Source: an uncultured Anaerolineae bacterium
Lineage (GTDB): Bacteria > Chloroflexota > Anaerolineae > J036 > Brachytrichaceae
Length of the DNA stretch: 62,528 bases
NCBI GenBank assembly: GCA_938028725.1
Contig: CALIMH010000009.1
Coordinates: 1 to 62,528 of the forward strand
Reading direction: 5' to 3'
Both the position numbers and the translations under genes were made by a program. Within the stretch, counting starts at the first letter, position 1. Each line of letters opens with the position of its first letter. A model generated the notes under the pieces. It saw nothing but the letters and a program-made list of their open reading frames with translations. It did not search any database and was not told where the DNA came from. Shown piece after piece: positions 6,335-16,126 of this stretch.

Positions 6335-8266
6335 TTAAAAGCGCGCTCGGTAGCCCGGTAGAGCTTCCACCGCAGCACGGAACTTGGGGTCGCTCAACAC
6401 GTCGAACAGCGGTTTGAGCAGTTCGCTCTGCGCATGTGTGGCAGTGGTGATCAGGTCATACAACTCGCTGAAGAGCGGCACAAAGTCTAACCCTAACGCT
6501 CTGGCTGCGGCCGGTATACCCAGCGCACAGTCGGCGCGGCCTGATGCCACGGCGGCTGCTGCCGCAAGGTGGGTGTATGCCTCGTGCTCGTAGCCGCGCA
6601 CTGCCTCGCTCGGGATGCCTAGCTGCTGCAAGTGGTAATCCAGCAGCACGCGCGTGCCCGCACCGCGCTGCCGATTGACAAAACGCACGTCTGCGCGCGT
6701 CAGGTCTTGCAGTGTGTGGATCGCTTTGGGGTTGTTCGGCGCAACCATGAAGCCCTGTTCGCGCTCGAGGAAGGGGATGATCTGCGCCTCTAAATCGGGC
6801 GCATAGCGGGTGAGGTAGGGCCGATTGTATTGGCCGCTCTCCGGGTCAAGGAGATGAGCGCCGGCGAGGTGGGCTTCGCCGCGTTTGAGGGCGAGGATGC
6901 CACCCAGCGAGCCGACGTTAGCCGACGCCAGCCGCCTGCCGCGCTGCGAGAGGAACTGCGCCAGCAGGTCGAGCGTCATGTCGTGCGAGCCAATACACAG
7001 CACGGTGTGCGCGATCTCCTCGGCTGGCCGAAGCAACTGCACAGTCACCGGCTGGCCGGCGTCGGCGCCTTGCACGCCGCGCGGCAACACCACCAGCCCA
7101 TCGGCTCGCACCAGAGAGGTGATAGCGCCGGCTGCGCGCGAGAGTGGCGTGGCAAGCGTGCGACCACCGACTTGTCCCACTACCACGCGCAGGTAGTCGT
7201 CATCGCCAGGCGGGGATGTCACTTTGCGCGTGAGCTGCGCCGCCAGGGTGGGGCGGCTTGGCGCTGGGCGTCCTTGCCAGCGCGCCAGCAGCGGCAACAC
7301 AAAAATCTCCACCGTTAGCGCGGCGGAGACCGGGTAGCCCGGCACTCCAACGATGGGCACAGCCCGACCATCCACGCGCAGCATCCCTAAGATCACGGGA
7401 TGGCCTGGCCGCACCGCCACGCCGTGTACGAGCAGCTCCCCTAGCGTCTGCACCACGCGCGCTGAGAAGTCCTCTGAGCCAGCGGACGAGCCGGCGTTGA
7501 GCAGCACCAAGTCGTGACTGCGTGCGGCATCGCGGACGCGCTCCACCAACAGCGCGAAGTCGTCCGGCGTAATCGGAAACCGCGTTGGCAGGGCGCCTCT
7601 CTCGCGCACTTGGGCCGCCATGACCAATGAGTTGTATTCGATGATGTCGCCGGCAGCCAGCGGCGCGCCGATCGGCTTGAGCTCGCTGCCGGTGGGCAGG
7701 ATCGCCACTCGCGGCTGCCGCGCCACTTGCACCGATGTATGGCCAGCGCCGGCGATGGCGCCCAGGTCAAACGGCCGCAGCGTGTGACCGGCGGGCAGCA
7801 CCAGCTCGCCGGCGACGATATCCTCGCCGACCGGCCGCACGTGGCTCCACGGCGGCAGCGCAGCTCGAATGCGGATCGCTGCGGGTTGGCGCGGTTGGGT
7901 GGCGATGTCGCCTTGGGTGTCGAGCGGCTCTGCGTGCTCGATCGGAATCACCGCATCTGCCCATTCTGGCAGTGGGTCGCCCGTATCCACATAGCGGAAG
8001 CGCTGCAGGACAAGCGGCTGAGAGGGTTGTGCGCCGGCTGTGTCCGCTGCGCAGACGGCGAAGCCGTCCATTGCCGAGGCATGGTAGTGCGGTGAGGAGA
8101 TGCGCGCCCACACCGGCACGCTCAAGGTGCGCCCCAGCGCGTGCTCATCCAGCGGGATGGTCTCGCTGCCCAGCAGCCCGCCCAGGCCGGCCTGATCCAG
8201 GGCCTGGGCGAAGCGTTCTAGCGCCTCATTCAGGGGAATGTCGTGCAAGTAAAGCGCCTCGTTCAC
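6335..8266 (-). CDS. moeA: MoeA molybdopterin molybdotransferase fused to a periplasmic-binding-protein-like domain
   Basis: A 643-residue two-part protein. Residues 1 to about 415 are a MoeA module: substrate-binding SAMDGFAV, then the MoCF fold with LLNAGSSAGSEDF and VGVPGYPVSAAL. MoeA inserts molybdenum into adenylated molybdopterin. Residues about 420-643 resemble the type 2 binding-protein domain found in MoeA/ModE-type fusions (starts CIGSHDMTLDLL, contains NRQRGAGTRVLLD). That domain may sense molybdate, tungstate or a related ligand. The start is a GTG overlapping the TGA of the upstream moeA by four bases, so the two are coupled. Many bacteria carry paired MoeA paralogues of this kind. 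Confidence 0.93.
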   Translation of the reverse strand: MNEALYLHDIPLNEALERFAQALDQAGLGGLLGSETIPLDEHALGRTLSVPVWARISSPHYHASAMDGFAVCAADTAGAQPSQPLVLQRFRYVDTGDPLPEWADAVIPIEHAEPLDTQGDIATQPRQPAAIRIRAALPPWSHVRPVGEDIVAGELVLPAGHTLRPFDLGAIAGAGHTSVQVARQPRVAILPTGSELKPIGAPLAAGDIIEYNSLVMAAQVRERGALPTRFPITPDDFALLVERVRDAARSHDLVLLNAGSSAGSEDFSARVVQTLGELLVHGVAVRPGHPVILGMLRVDGRAVPIVGVPGYPVSAALTVEIFVLPLLARWQGRPAPSRPTLAAQLTRKVTSPPGDDDYLRVVVGQVGGRTLATPLSRAAGAITSLVRADGLVVLPRGVQGADAGQPVTVQLLRPAEEIAHTVLCIGSHDMTLDLLAQFLSQRGRRLASANVGSLGGILALKRGEAHLAGAHLLDPESGQYNRPYLTRYAPDLEAQIIPFLEREQGFMVAPNNPKAIHTLQDLTRADVRFVNRQRGAGTRVLLDYHLQQLGIPSEAVRGYEHEAYTHLAAAAAVASGRADCALGIPAAARALGLDFVPLFSELYDLITTATHAQSELLKPLFDVLSDPKFRAAVEALPGYRARF

Positions 8267-9501
8267 AGCAAATGCACCTCCGCTCTAGCACCGGCGTCGA
8301 GGCCGGTGGCGTCTGCTGGGATTTTGATCAGCCCTTGCGCAGCAACCAGGTTGAAGATGAAGTTCGATTTGCCGAAGATCGGCTCTGCGATCCAGCCGCC
8401 GTCTGCGTTGCGGCATAGGCGCGCCGGCACCCAGTCCTCTCGCCCTGCTTGGGAGGGCAAGTTCACGCTCAAGGTTGCGGAGAGGACGGGACGCACGCGG
8501 TCTGGGGACAAGCCGAGCAAGTGCTCGACCAAGGGCACGAGGAATAGGTAGCCGTTGGTCAGCGCGCTCACCGGGTTGCCTGGTAGACCGAGCACAGCCT
8601 TGCCATTGCACACGGCGAGGATGGTGGGCTTGCCGGGGCGTGTATTGATGCCGTGGACCAGCACGCCCGGCGCGCCGAGCGTGTGGATCACCTCTGCTGT
8701 CATGTCGCGAGTGCTGGCGGATGAGCCTGCGGTGACCGCCACGGCATCGCACTCTTCCAGCGCTTGCGCCAATCGTGCGCGTAGTGCCGTCGCTTGGTCG
8801 GGCGTGATGCCGTAGTGGCGTGCTGAGGCGCCGCACTGCCGGGCCAATGCCGCCAAGGTATGCGCGTTAATGTCGCGCACCTGGCCTGGCGCCGGTGTTT
8901 GGTCGGCTGGGATCACCTCGTCGCCAGAAGAGATCAGGCCAACCACCGGCCGCTGCAGGACCTGCACCTCGGTGATCCCCAACGCCATCAGGCCGCCGAT
9001 CTCTGCTGGTCGGATCAGCGTGTGCGCAGGGATCACCACGGCACCCGCGGCCACGTCCTCGCCAGCTAGGAGCACATTCTCCCCTGCCGCAACTGGCCGC
9101 AGCACTTCGATCTCATGTGCGCTGATGCGCTGGGTGTGCTCCAGCATCACCACCGCATCAGCGTTGCGAGGTAGCATGCCGCCGGTGTGAACCAATGCGG
9201 CCTCGCCGTTGCCGAGCGTCAGTGTCGTGGGTTGGCCCATCGGCACCTCGCCGATCACGGTGAGGTAAGTGGGCAGCCCGTCCGATGCGCCGAAGGTGTC
9301 GCGGGCGCGCACGGCGTAGCCGTCTACAGCGCTGCGGTCGAACTGAGGCAATGGGTGCGGCGCGTGGATGTCCACAGCGGTGACGCGGCCTAGTGCGTCG
9401 GCAGTGGGTATGGCTTCGCTGCGTGATAGCGGCGCGCGCACCTGATTCAACCAGCGCGTGCGCGCTTCGTCGGGCGGAAGAAGCTGGAGGAATTCAGGCA
9501 T
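8263..9501 (-). CDS. moeA: MoeA molybdopterin molybdotransferase (single-domain paralogue)
   Basis: A 412-residue MoeA. The domain I/III substrate loop SAVDGYAV is near residue 55, followed by the MoCF domain with TAGSSASTRDMT and LGLPGNPVSAL, then the beta-barrel domain IV. It acts in the last step of molybdenum cofactor synthesis. The start was set at the ATG at 9501, with GAGGAG just upstream. A longer frame reaching 9603 runs toward the trxA terminator and lacks MoeA-like sequence. It overlaps the second moeA by four bases. No other moa or mob genes are nearby. Confidence 0.93.
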   Translation of the reverse strand: MPEFLQLLPPDEARTRWLNQVRAPLSRSEAIPTADALGRVTAVDIHAPHPLPQFDRSAVDGYAVRARDTFGASDGLPTYLTVIGEVPMGQPTTLTLGNGEAALVHTGGMLPRNADAVVMLEHTQRISAHEIEVLRPVAAGENVLLAGEDVAAGAVVIPAHTLIRPAEIGGLMALGITEVQVLQRPVVGLISSGDEVIPADQTPAPGQVRDINAHTLAALARQCGASARHYGITPDQATALRARLAQALEECDAVAVTAGSSASTRDMTAEVIHTLGAPGVLVHGINTRPGKPTILAVCNGKAVLGLPGNPVSALTNGYLFLVPLVEHLLGLSPDRVRPVLSATLSVNLPSQAGREDWVPARLCRNADGGWIAEPIFGKSNFIFNLVAAQGLIKIPADATGLDAGARAEVHLL

Positions 9502-9603
9502 ATCTCCTCGCTCCGGATAGCAAACCGAGATGCTATAGGGCAGGTGAACCGATCGTAGCTTGAGTGAAGGTGAGTGGAGGGGAGCAGACCACGTGACACG
9601 CAA

Positions 9604-9631
9604 AACGAGGAGGTTCAGGGACCTCCTCGTT
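9604..9631 (-). terminator. Intrinsic terminator after trxA
   Basis: Eleven-base-pair perfect stem AACGAGGAGGT/ACCTCCTCGTT with a six-base loop, followed on the minus strand by TTTTG. It sits 14 bases after the trxA stop and before the moeA pair, so it closes the trxA transcript. A TGTTTT run on the plus side gives little reason to think it bidirectional, since no plus-strand gene precedes it. Confidence 0.8.
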
Positions 9632-9644
9632 GTTTTGAATGCAC

Positions 9645-9971
9645 CTAATTCATGTGTGGCCTGATCTTGGCCATCAGTTGTTCCTTGGGTCGGTAGCCGA
9701 CGATCCGCTCGATAGGCTTGCCATCCTTAAACAGGATCAGCGTGGGGATGCTCATCACGCCAAAGCGCATGGCGGTGGCAGTGTTGCTGTCCACATCAAG
9801 CTTGCCGACCATCAGCTTGCCCTCGTTCTCGGAGGCGATCTGCTCGACAATTGGCGCGATCATCTTGCAGGGGCCGCACCATTCCGCCCAAAAGTCCACC
9901 AGTATCAGCCCTTTGCTCTTCTCCACGACCTGCTCAAACGTGCTGTCGGTCAACACAATCGGCTTAGCCAT
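9645..9971 (-). CDS. trxA: Thioredoxin
   Basis: A 108-residue classical cytoplasmic thioredoxin. The redox motif WCGPC has its cysteines at residues 32 and 35. The cis-proline loop is MSIPTLILF and the buried Asp26 is present. It reduces protein disulfides using thioredoxin reductase. The start was set at the ATG at 9971, with AAGGAG upstream; a longer frame adds 22 residues unlike thioredoxin. It lies 78 bases after the oligoendopeptidase gene and ends before a strong terminator. Confidence 0.97.
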   Translation of the reverse strand: MAKPIVLTDSTFEQVVEKSKGLILVDFWAEWCGPCKMIAPIVEQIASENEGKLMVGKLDVDSNTATAMRFGVMSIPTLILFKDGKPIERIVGYRPKEQLMAKIRPHMN

Positions 9972-10049
9972 GATCGTTCTGCTCCTTGCGTAATTCCTGT
10001 GCTCATCATACCCGCTTTCTGAGCGAGCGGAGCGCACATATGGTTTGGT

Positions 10050-11876
10050 TCACGCTGCCAGTTGCTCAGCCGCATCCACCAAGCGCGCCAGTTCATCGAA
10101 GCCCACTTGCCAAAAGTTTGGGTCAGTGATGTCAACGCCGAGCTCTGCCACTTGCTCTGCTGGGGTGCGGCTGCCACCGCTAGCGAGTAAGGCTTGGTAG
10201 CGCGGGATGAAGCGCTCACCTTGCTGGCGAAACATACCGTACAGCGCCATCACCAGCAGCTCGCCAAAGGCGTAGGCATAGCAGTAAAACGGCGTGTGGA
10301 TGAAATGTGGGATGTAACTCCACCCCCACTCGTAGCCGGCAGTGAGGTTCACGGCATCGCCATAGTAGGGCGCATTGGCCTGGAGCCAGAGCTGGCCGAG
10401 CTGTTCTGCACCGAGCCGCCCTTGCCGGCGCGCAGCATACACCTTTTGCTCAAAGCGGGTGAGCACGGTTTGGCGGAAGAGCGTGGCGAAGCTGTCTTCG
10501 ATTTTGGCACACAGCAAGCTCAGCCGTTGGCGTGGTTGCGCGAGCTGCGGCAGCAGGTGGTCGAACACCAACATCTCGGCAAACACGCTAGCCGTCTCTG
10601 CGAGCGGCAAGGAGGGGTAGTAGTTCAGCAGGGTTTGGCGGGCGGCGTGCATGTCGTGGATGGCGTGACCCAGCTCGTGCGCCAGCGTCATCACGTCGCG
10701 CAAGTCATCGGTGTAGCTCATGAGGACGTAGGGGTTGCTGGAAGGTGAAATGCCAGCACAAAAGGCGCCGCCGCGCTTGCCGGGCCGCGGCGCAGCGTCT
10801 ATCCAGCGTTGGGTGAAGCATCGCTGGGCCATCTCGCCGAAGTGAGGTGAGAAGTGGCTCAGCGCCTCCACCACCAGTTGGCGGGCCTCGCTCCACGGGA
10901 TGCGCGGCTTATCCGTCTCGATTGGCGCGTATTGGTCGAATAGCTCCAGCCGGGGCAGCCCCAGCAGCCGCGCTTTGAAGCGGAAATAACGATGCGCCAG
11001 CGCGTAGTTGCGTTCCACTGTCTGCATCATCGCCTCCACCGCTTCGCTGTCTATTTGGTTGGCGAGGTGGCGTGGCTGCATTGGGTCCTGGTAGTGTCGC
11101 AGGCGCAGGGTGATCAGGTGGTCGTGAAAGCGCGTGTCGTAGATGAAGCTGGAGACCAGGCCGTTCTCGGCCAGCCGACTGTAGAACGCCTCGTGGGCGC
11201 GGCGACGCTGCTCGCGGTCAGGATGGCGCATCAAGGTGAGCACCTCGCTCTGGGTGAGCGCGCGCGTTTGGCCGTTCACCTCCACGTTGAAGGTCTGCGC
11301 AGCGGTGAACTCAGTGAACAGGCGCTGCCAAGCTTGGATGCCGGTCAAGTCCTTGTCGTTGATCAGGCGCTCCTCCGCCTCGCTCAACGTGTGTGGGCGG
11401 TAGCTGCGGCGGTGACGCAGATAGTGGGCGTAGTTGGTCAACTGCGGATCGGTGAGCAGGCGCTCTGCTGCAGCGTCGTCCAGCCCAATCCATTCCAGCT
11501 CGAAGAAGAGCAGGCGGTTGTGGAGCGTGGTCATGGCTTCTTGCGCGCGTTGGACCAGTGTGCGATGGGCCTCTGATGTGGTGTCGGCGGAGTACACCAG
11601 TTGGGCGTAGCTGCTGAGGCGATAGGCTGTGTCCAGAATGGACTCCAGCTCCTCCAGGCCTTCGCGCAGCGTGGCAGCAGTGGGATTGCCGGCGATGGTG
11701 CCGCGGTAGCGGCGCTCGAAGTCGGCTGAGCGTGCCTCCAGCTCGCTCAGCGTCTCGGCGATGCGCGGGTCGTCTGGCGCACGGAACAGCGGGCTGAGGT
11801 CCCAGGTCACATCGGCTGCGCTACTTGCTGCGACGCCGTCACCTATCTCGGCAGGGCCAGGTAAGCAACGGTTCAT
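10050..11876 (-). CDS. pepF: M3-family oligoendopeptidase F
   Basis: A 608-residue zinc metallopeptidase. The HELGHAIHD motif at about residues 395-403 supplies two zinc histidines and the catalytic Glu, and the third ligand lies in the following LAETASVFAE segment. The N-terminal helical PepF domain (WDLSPLF onward) and the length fit the M3B group. No signal peptide is seen, so it should degrade short peptides in the cytoplasm. It starts nine bases after the LysM protein gene and probably belongs to a transcript running from the HD-domain gene to trxA. Confidence 0.95.
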   Translation of the reverse strand: MNRCLPGPAEIGDGVAASSAADVTWDLSPLFRAPDDPRIAETLSELEARSADFERRYRGTIAGNPTAATLREGLEELESILDTAYRLSSYAQLVYSADTTSEAHRTLVQRAQEAMTTLHNRLLFFELEWIGLDDAAAERLLTDPQLTNYAHYLRHRRSYRPHTLSEAEERLINDKDLTGIQAWQRLFTEFTAAQTFNVEVNGQTRALTQSEVLTLMRHPDREQRRRAHEAFYSRLAENGLVSSFIYDTRFHDHLITLRLRHYQDPMQPRHLANQIDSEAVEAMMQTVERNYALAHRYFRFKARLLGLPRLELFDQYAPIETDKPRIPWSEARQLVVEALSHFSPHFGEMAQRCFTQRWIDAAPRPGKRGGAFCAGISPSSNPYVLMSYTDDLRDVMTLAHELGHAIHDMHAARQTLLNYYPSLPLAETASVFAEMLVFDHLLPQLAQPRQRLSLLCAKIEDSFATLFRQTVLTRFEQKVYAARRQGRLGAEQLGQLWLQANAPYYGDAVNLTAGYEWGWSYIPHFIHTPFYCYAYAFGELLVMALYGMFRQQGERFIPRYQALLASGGSRTPAEQVAELGVDITDPNFWQVGFDELARLVDAAEQLAA

Positions 11877-11885
11877 AGCTTTACG

Positions 11886-13097
11886 TCAAGGGGTAGGGGT
11901 AGTCAACGACTGTCGCCAGGTGAAACGATGTGCTGTGCTAGGAGGGCTGAGCGGCGTGAAAGTAGATACGTCGGCCACATCGGCGCCTTGCTTGCGACGG
12001 CGCACTTGCACCCACCACGTGATTTCGCGCTCCGGCAGGCCTTCCAGCAAGTCGGTTGTCAATTTCAGTGAGGTGGCCTTGGTTTGGAAAAGCGGCACTT
12101 GGCTGGCGCCAGAGGGCTGCACCTGCACCACATACCACTCGTCTGGTTGAAGAAAGCCTACTGCAGACCAACGCAGGGTGACAAAGGGCTGGTCCACAAT
12201 GATGCTGCCCTCTAGTGGTGCAATCAACACGGGCGCCGCGTAACTGCTGCGTGGCGTTGGCGTTTGCAGAATAAAAGGGGTGAGCGTTGGGATGGGGGTG
12301 GGCGTGGCGAAGACCAAGCGCAACTGCTGGCCCACTCGGATGACGCACTCGCTATCTAGGTTGTTTTGCGCGATCAGCTCGCTCAGTGGCACACTGAATT
12401 TGAGCGCGATCTCGCTACAGGTCTCGCCGCTTTGCACGGTGTAGAGTATTTCCGCTGGGCGGGTGGGTGTGGGCAGGGGCGTGTTGGTCGGCGGTGGTGT
12501 GACGCCCGGCGGATAGGTGATGGTCGGCTGCGGTGTTGGGGTGGGGCGGGGGATGATGAGCTTGTCGCCGACGCGAATCAGGCAGGAGCTCGGGTCGAGG
12601 CGATTGACGCGGATGAGCTGAGCCAGGCTGACACTGTAGCGCAGCGCGATGCTGCTGCAAGTGTCGCCTTGCTCCACCACGTGCTCCAACGGTGGGAGGG
12701 GAGTGGGCGATGGTTGGGGTGTGGCTACCAGCTCGGCCAGCGTCGGCGTCTGGGCTGGGAAGGCGAGGAGCGCTTCGGCTGGTGGTGTCACAGGCAAGAG
12801 CGCTGGGTTCAATATCACCTCCGCGGTGGGTAGCGGCCGCTCAGACTCGGCGAGTCGACCGCTGACGTACGGCCAAAGTGCTAATCCTCCACCTACCAAC
12901 ACCAGCATCACCGCTGCGACGCCGATCACACCCCACGGGAAGCCGGTCGAGCGGCCGGCCATTCGTGTGCGGGGGATGGCCTGGGTGGTGCCCGACTCGT
13001 GGCCGCAGATTTCGCACACCGCTGCATTCAGCGGGATGTAGGAGCCACACGCCGGGCAGCGCCGGCGGGGTTGGCGGGGAGATACAGCTTTGCTCAT
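11886..13097 (-). CDS. Zinc-ribbon, single-span membrane protein with two LysM domains
   Basis: A 403-residue protein. Residues 14-32 hold a CPACGSYIP...CEICG zinc ribbon on the cytoplasmic side. A membrane helix follows at about 55-77. After a Pro/Thr-rich linker come two LysM repeats (EQGDTCSSIALRYSV and QSGETCSEIALKFSV), each with a Cys pair that could form a disulfide. The C-terminal 110 residues look like an immunoglobulin-type beta sandwich. LysM binds N-acetylglucosamine polymers, so it probably ties the membrane to the cell wall. The exact function is unknown. It is 15 bases after the HD gene and nine before pepF. Confidence 0.82.
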   Translation of the reverse strand: MSKAVSPRQPRRRCPACGSYIPLNAAVCEICGHESGTTQAIPRTRMAGRSTGFPWGVIGVAAVMLVLVGGGLALWPYVSGRLAESERPLPTAEVILNPALLPVTPPAEALLAFPAQTPTLAELVATPQPSPTPLPPLEHVVEQGDTCSSIALRYSVSLAQLIRVNRLDPSSCLIRVGDKLIIPRPTPTPQPTITYPPGVTPPPTNTPLPTPTRPAEILYTVQSGETCSEIALKFSVPLSELIAQNNLDSECVIRVGQQLRLVFATPTPIPTLTPFILQTPTPRSSYAAPVLIAPLEGSIIVDQPFVTLRWSAVGFLQPDEWYVVQVQPSGASQVPLFQTKATSLKLTTDLLEGLPEREITWWVQVRRRKQGADVADVSTFTPLSPPSTAHRFTWRQSLTTPTP

Positions 13098-13112
13098 GCG
13101 GGTTGCTTGCCG

Positions 13113-13694
13113 CTATCGCGCTCCATCCAGCCCCAGCGCTGCGGCGTTGGCCTGCATGGCAGCCAGCACCACGCTGATGTGCTCGTCCAGCGGCACGCCC
13201 AACGCCTGCGCTGCGCGCTCGATCTCATCGCGGTGCACGCCGGCGGCGAAGGCTTTTTCTTTCCACTTTTTCTTGATCGAGCTGAGCTGCACGTCGGCGA
13301 TGTTGCGGCTGGGTCGGACGTAGGTGACGGCAGCGATGAAGCCGGTCAACTCATCCACGGCCACCAGCGCTTTCTCCAAGTCGCTTTCGGGCTGCACGCC
13401 GGTTAGTTCCGGGGCGTGGGCGGCGATGGCCCGCACGATCACCTCTGGCCATCCATGCTCCCGTAGCCAGGCGATGCCCACGTTGGGATGTCCGCTACCA
13501 TCGAGGTTGGGGTGCTGTTGATAGTCGAAGTCGTGGAGCAGCCCGACTGTACCCCACAGCTCGGGGTCACCGCCGAAGCGTGGGGCATACGCACGCATCG
13601 CTGCCTCGACGGCGAGCATGTGGCGGAGCAGCGATGGCTCAGTTGTCCAAGCGGTGACCACTTGCCAGGCAGCTTCGCGGTCAAACTTGCTCAT
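13113..13694 (-). CDS. HD-superfamily hydrolase
   Basis: A 193-residue cytoplasmic HD-domain protein: RHMLAVEAAM, then LLHDFDYQQHP with the paired His-Asp, a later HAPE histidine and VDELTGF aspartate. These are the metal-ligand positions of HD phosphohydrolases. Proteins of this size often act on nucleotides, but the substrate cannot be told from sequence. It is the first gene of a probable transcript HD, LysM, pepF, trxA. A TAGAAT box (13711-13706 on the minus strand) lies close to its start. Confidence 0.85.
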   Translation of the reverse strand: MSKFDREAAWQVVTAWTTEPSLLRHMLAVEAAMRAYAPRFGGDPELWGTVGLLHDFDYQQHPNLDGSGHPNVGIAWLREHGWPEVIVRAIAAHAPELTGVQPESDLEKALVAVDELTGFIAAVTYVRPSRNIADVQLSSIKKKWKEKAFAAGVHRDEIERAAQALGVPLDEHISVVLAAMQANAAALGLDGAR

Positions 13695-13836
13695 GATGAG
13701 TAGCTATTCTACGCAGCCGCGGCATGCGCTGCGTGAGGCTATCTGGGGGCCAATTGTCCGCCTTTGCTAGGACCATCAGCTGAGCAGAACAGTTGAGCAG
13801 CGATGCCTCCTGCAGGGCGCGGGGGAAAATAAAGCT

Positions 13837-15969
13837 ATGCCCATGTTGCGATGTGTGGCTGCGCTGATGGTTGGTGCTTGGGCGCTGGTTGGTTGCGCGC
13901 AGCCCTCGCCTCAGCCGCGGCTGGAGCCAACGCGCACCCTCGCCCCGCGCCCCACCTCACCGCCGGCGCCCACTCGCACGCCCCCCGCCGTGGCTGTCAC
14001 CGCTCTACCGGTTTCCTTGCGCTACACCCCAGCCTTTACGCTGCAAGCGCCGCTGCTGCAGCACCTCGGCCCAGCAAGTGGAGCGACTCTGCCGCTGCTC
14101 GCCGCCGGCCATTTTGAGACGCGCGACGCCAACACGTTGCAACTTCAGCGCCGCATACCGCTGCGCATATCCCCTCAAGCCGAGGCTGACCTGTTCTGGT
14201 TCGCCTTTTCGCTCGACGCCCATCGCGGCGCGACCATGCAAACCGACGGCAGCATGAACATCTACGATTTGGTCGAGGGCACGATCATCCGCTCAGTCAA
14301 ACTGCCCGAAGCCCCCCGGCGAGATGGCCGCAGTGACTTGGCCTTTGGCGCTGATAACAACACTGTTGTCATTGCGCTCAACGGCGCGCTGATGCGCTTG
14401 AGCGTGGCTGACGGAGCGCTCGCCTCGCTGCAGCGTGCGCTTCCAGAAGACACTCAAGCCCTGCGATTTTCTGATGATGGCTCGCGAGTAGCAGCAGCCC
14501 GCGCTAGTGGCGATCTGGTGGTTCTCTCCACCTTGCCTCGGCCAAGCTCACCGATCACGCTGAGCCGCGCGTTGACCACTGCCGGTGCGCTGGAGCTGAG
14601 CTTTAGCCCGCGCGGGACACGTTTGGCCGCATCGGATGGCCAAACCACCACTGTTTGGGAACTTGGGGAGAGCAGTGCCAAGGTGCTGTGGCGCGATGCG
14701 ATCAGTCAGGACGCTGAACAACCGGCGCGCGTGTCCCTCACGGACGCCGGCAACTATGCCCTGATCGCTCGGCGCAACGTCGCCATACTGCTCGACTTGC
14801 AGGCGAAGCGCGGCGTAGCGGCCTTCCAGCTCAGCACCCAGACGAACATCGGTGCGGCAGTGCTGGCGCAGGATGGGCAAATGGCTTTCTTGCTCGGCTC
14901 CGGCGAGATCGCTGGCTTCCGCGTGCCGGGGGGCGAATTGTCGGCCCGCCAAGCGCTGGCGCCGATCTCGCGCCCAGTCATTGCGCCAAACAGCCGCCTC
15001 TGGGCAGCCTGGAGCGACCTGTTTCCGTCCTCCCAGGTCGTGCTTGGTGAACTGAGTGAGCCGGCGTCTTTCCGCACGCTCACCTTTCGCCGGATAGTGC
15101 GGCGGGTTGCTTTTAGCTCTGACGTGAGCTGGCTTGCGGTTTCCACGCTGACTGGCGATGTGTTGGCGGTGCGCGTCAGCGACGGGCAACTGGTCTCGCG
15201 TTTGCTCTCCGACGGCGCAGCGGGCTACATTGGTCTGTGCTTTGCGCCGAACAACACACATCTGGTGTACACCGATGGGGACCAGGTGTTCATTCACGAC
15301 GTGGTGCGCAATGTGCTGGTGCGCCAATTCCCTGTGCCCCAGCCCTTTGCTTTGCGCGGCAACTGCACCAACAGCAAAGGCTACCTCGGCTTGGTTGCGG
15401 ATGGTGAAGCAGCGCTCAGCGACTTGAGCGGCAACATCGTTTGGCGTGCCCGCACTGGCATCCCAGCCCGAAATGTGCAGTCCTGGGATCTCAGCGACGA
15501 CGCAGGCACGCTCGCGATCACAGCCGAGGGGCGTGTGGTGTTTTATGACATCGCCCGCGATGCCCGCCTGCGAGAGGTCGTGTTGCTTGAAGCTGAGCCG
15601 TTCCAGACTGCTCTTGACCGTGATGGGAGGCACTTCGTCGCTTCGTTTGGCGATCGGGTGCAGCTTATCCGCGTGAGCGACGGCCGCACACGCGAGCTTG
15701 ATTTGCCGGAGGCGGGGGCAACCCAAATCAGCCTCCTGCGTAACACGCCGGTGATGCTGGCGGTCACCTTGCTCTTCAAACCCGGCGACATGGCGCTGCG
15801 CGCAGCAGAGGGCAGCGTGGTGGGCATTTGGGACTTGCGCGAGGGCGCACCGCGCTTTGTCTACCGAACGCGAGAGGCTATCGTCGCTGCGGCTTTGAGT
15901 GAAGACTTGGAGACGCTGGCGTTGAGTAGCTTACAAAACACGCTGTTCCTCCTGCGCCGCGTGCGCTGA
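13837..15969 (+). CDS. Lipoprotein with WD40-like beta-propeller
   Basis: A 710-residue exported protein. It has a short signal peptide ending in a lipobox with Cys20 (ALVGCAQ). A Pro/Thr-rich linker of about 35 residues is followed by repeated beta-propeller blades. Typical units read LRFSDDGSRVAAARASG, LSFSPRGTRLAASDG and VAFSSDVSWLAVSTLTG. Such proteins usually act as surface scaffolds. No catalytic motif is visible. It stands alone between a divergent HD gene and hisD. Confidence 0.8.
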   Translation: MPMLRCVAALMVGAWALVGCAQPSPQPRLEPTRTLAPRPTSPPAPTRTPPAVAVTALPVSLRYTPAFTLQAPLLQHLGPASGATLPLLAAGHFETRDANTLQLQRRIPLRISPQAEADLFWFAFSLDAHRGATMQTDGSMNIYDLVEGTIIRSVKLPEAPRRDGRSDLAFGADNNTVVIALNGALMRLSVADGALASLQRALPEDTQALRFSDDGSRVAAARASGDLVVLSTLPRPSSPITLSRALTTAGALELSFSPRGTRLAASDGQTTTVWELGESSAKVLWRDAISQDAEQPARVSLTDAGNYALIARRNVAILLDLQAKRGVAAFQLSTQTNIGAAVLAQDGQMAFLLGSGEIAGFRVPGGELSARQALAPISRPVIAPNSRLWAAWSDLFPSSQVVLGELSEPASFRTLTFRRIVRRVAFSSDVSWLAVSTLTGDVLAVRVSDGQLVSRLLSDGAAGYIGLCFAPNNTHLVYTDGDQVFIHDVVRNVLVRQFPVPQPFALRGNCTNSKGYLGLVADGEAALSDLSGNIVWRARTGIPARNVQSWDLSDDAGTLAITAEGRVVFYDIARDARLREVVLLEAEPFQTALDRDGRHFVASFGDRVQLIRVSDGRTRELDLPEAGATQISLLRNTPVMLAVTLLFKPGDMALRAAEGSVVGIWDLREGAPRFVYRTREAIVAAALSEDLETLALSSLQNTLFLLRRVR

Positions 15970-16126
15970 GTGCTCACGCTACCACTGCCCTGCGTCGTTG
16001 CTGTCATTGGCATGCAGCTTTTCCGAGCGCTGCACGGCGGTCGGATTTCGCACGTTGCAATGAGGCCATTTCACCGTCGCGTACTCTCGCGGCGCAGTGA
16101 GCGACGGTTATGATCACCCATGAGCC

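Noticed and set aside
12400..12560. Tandem DNA repeat in the LysM linker region
   Set aside because: The repeated look comes from Pro/Thr codons in the linker; no exact unit recurs.
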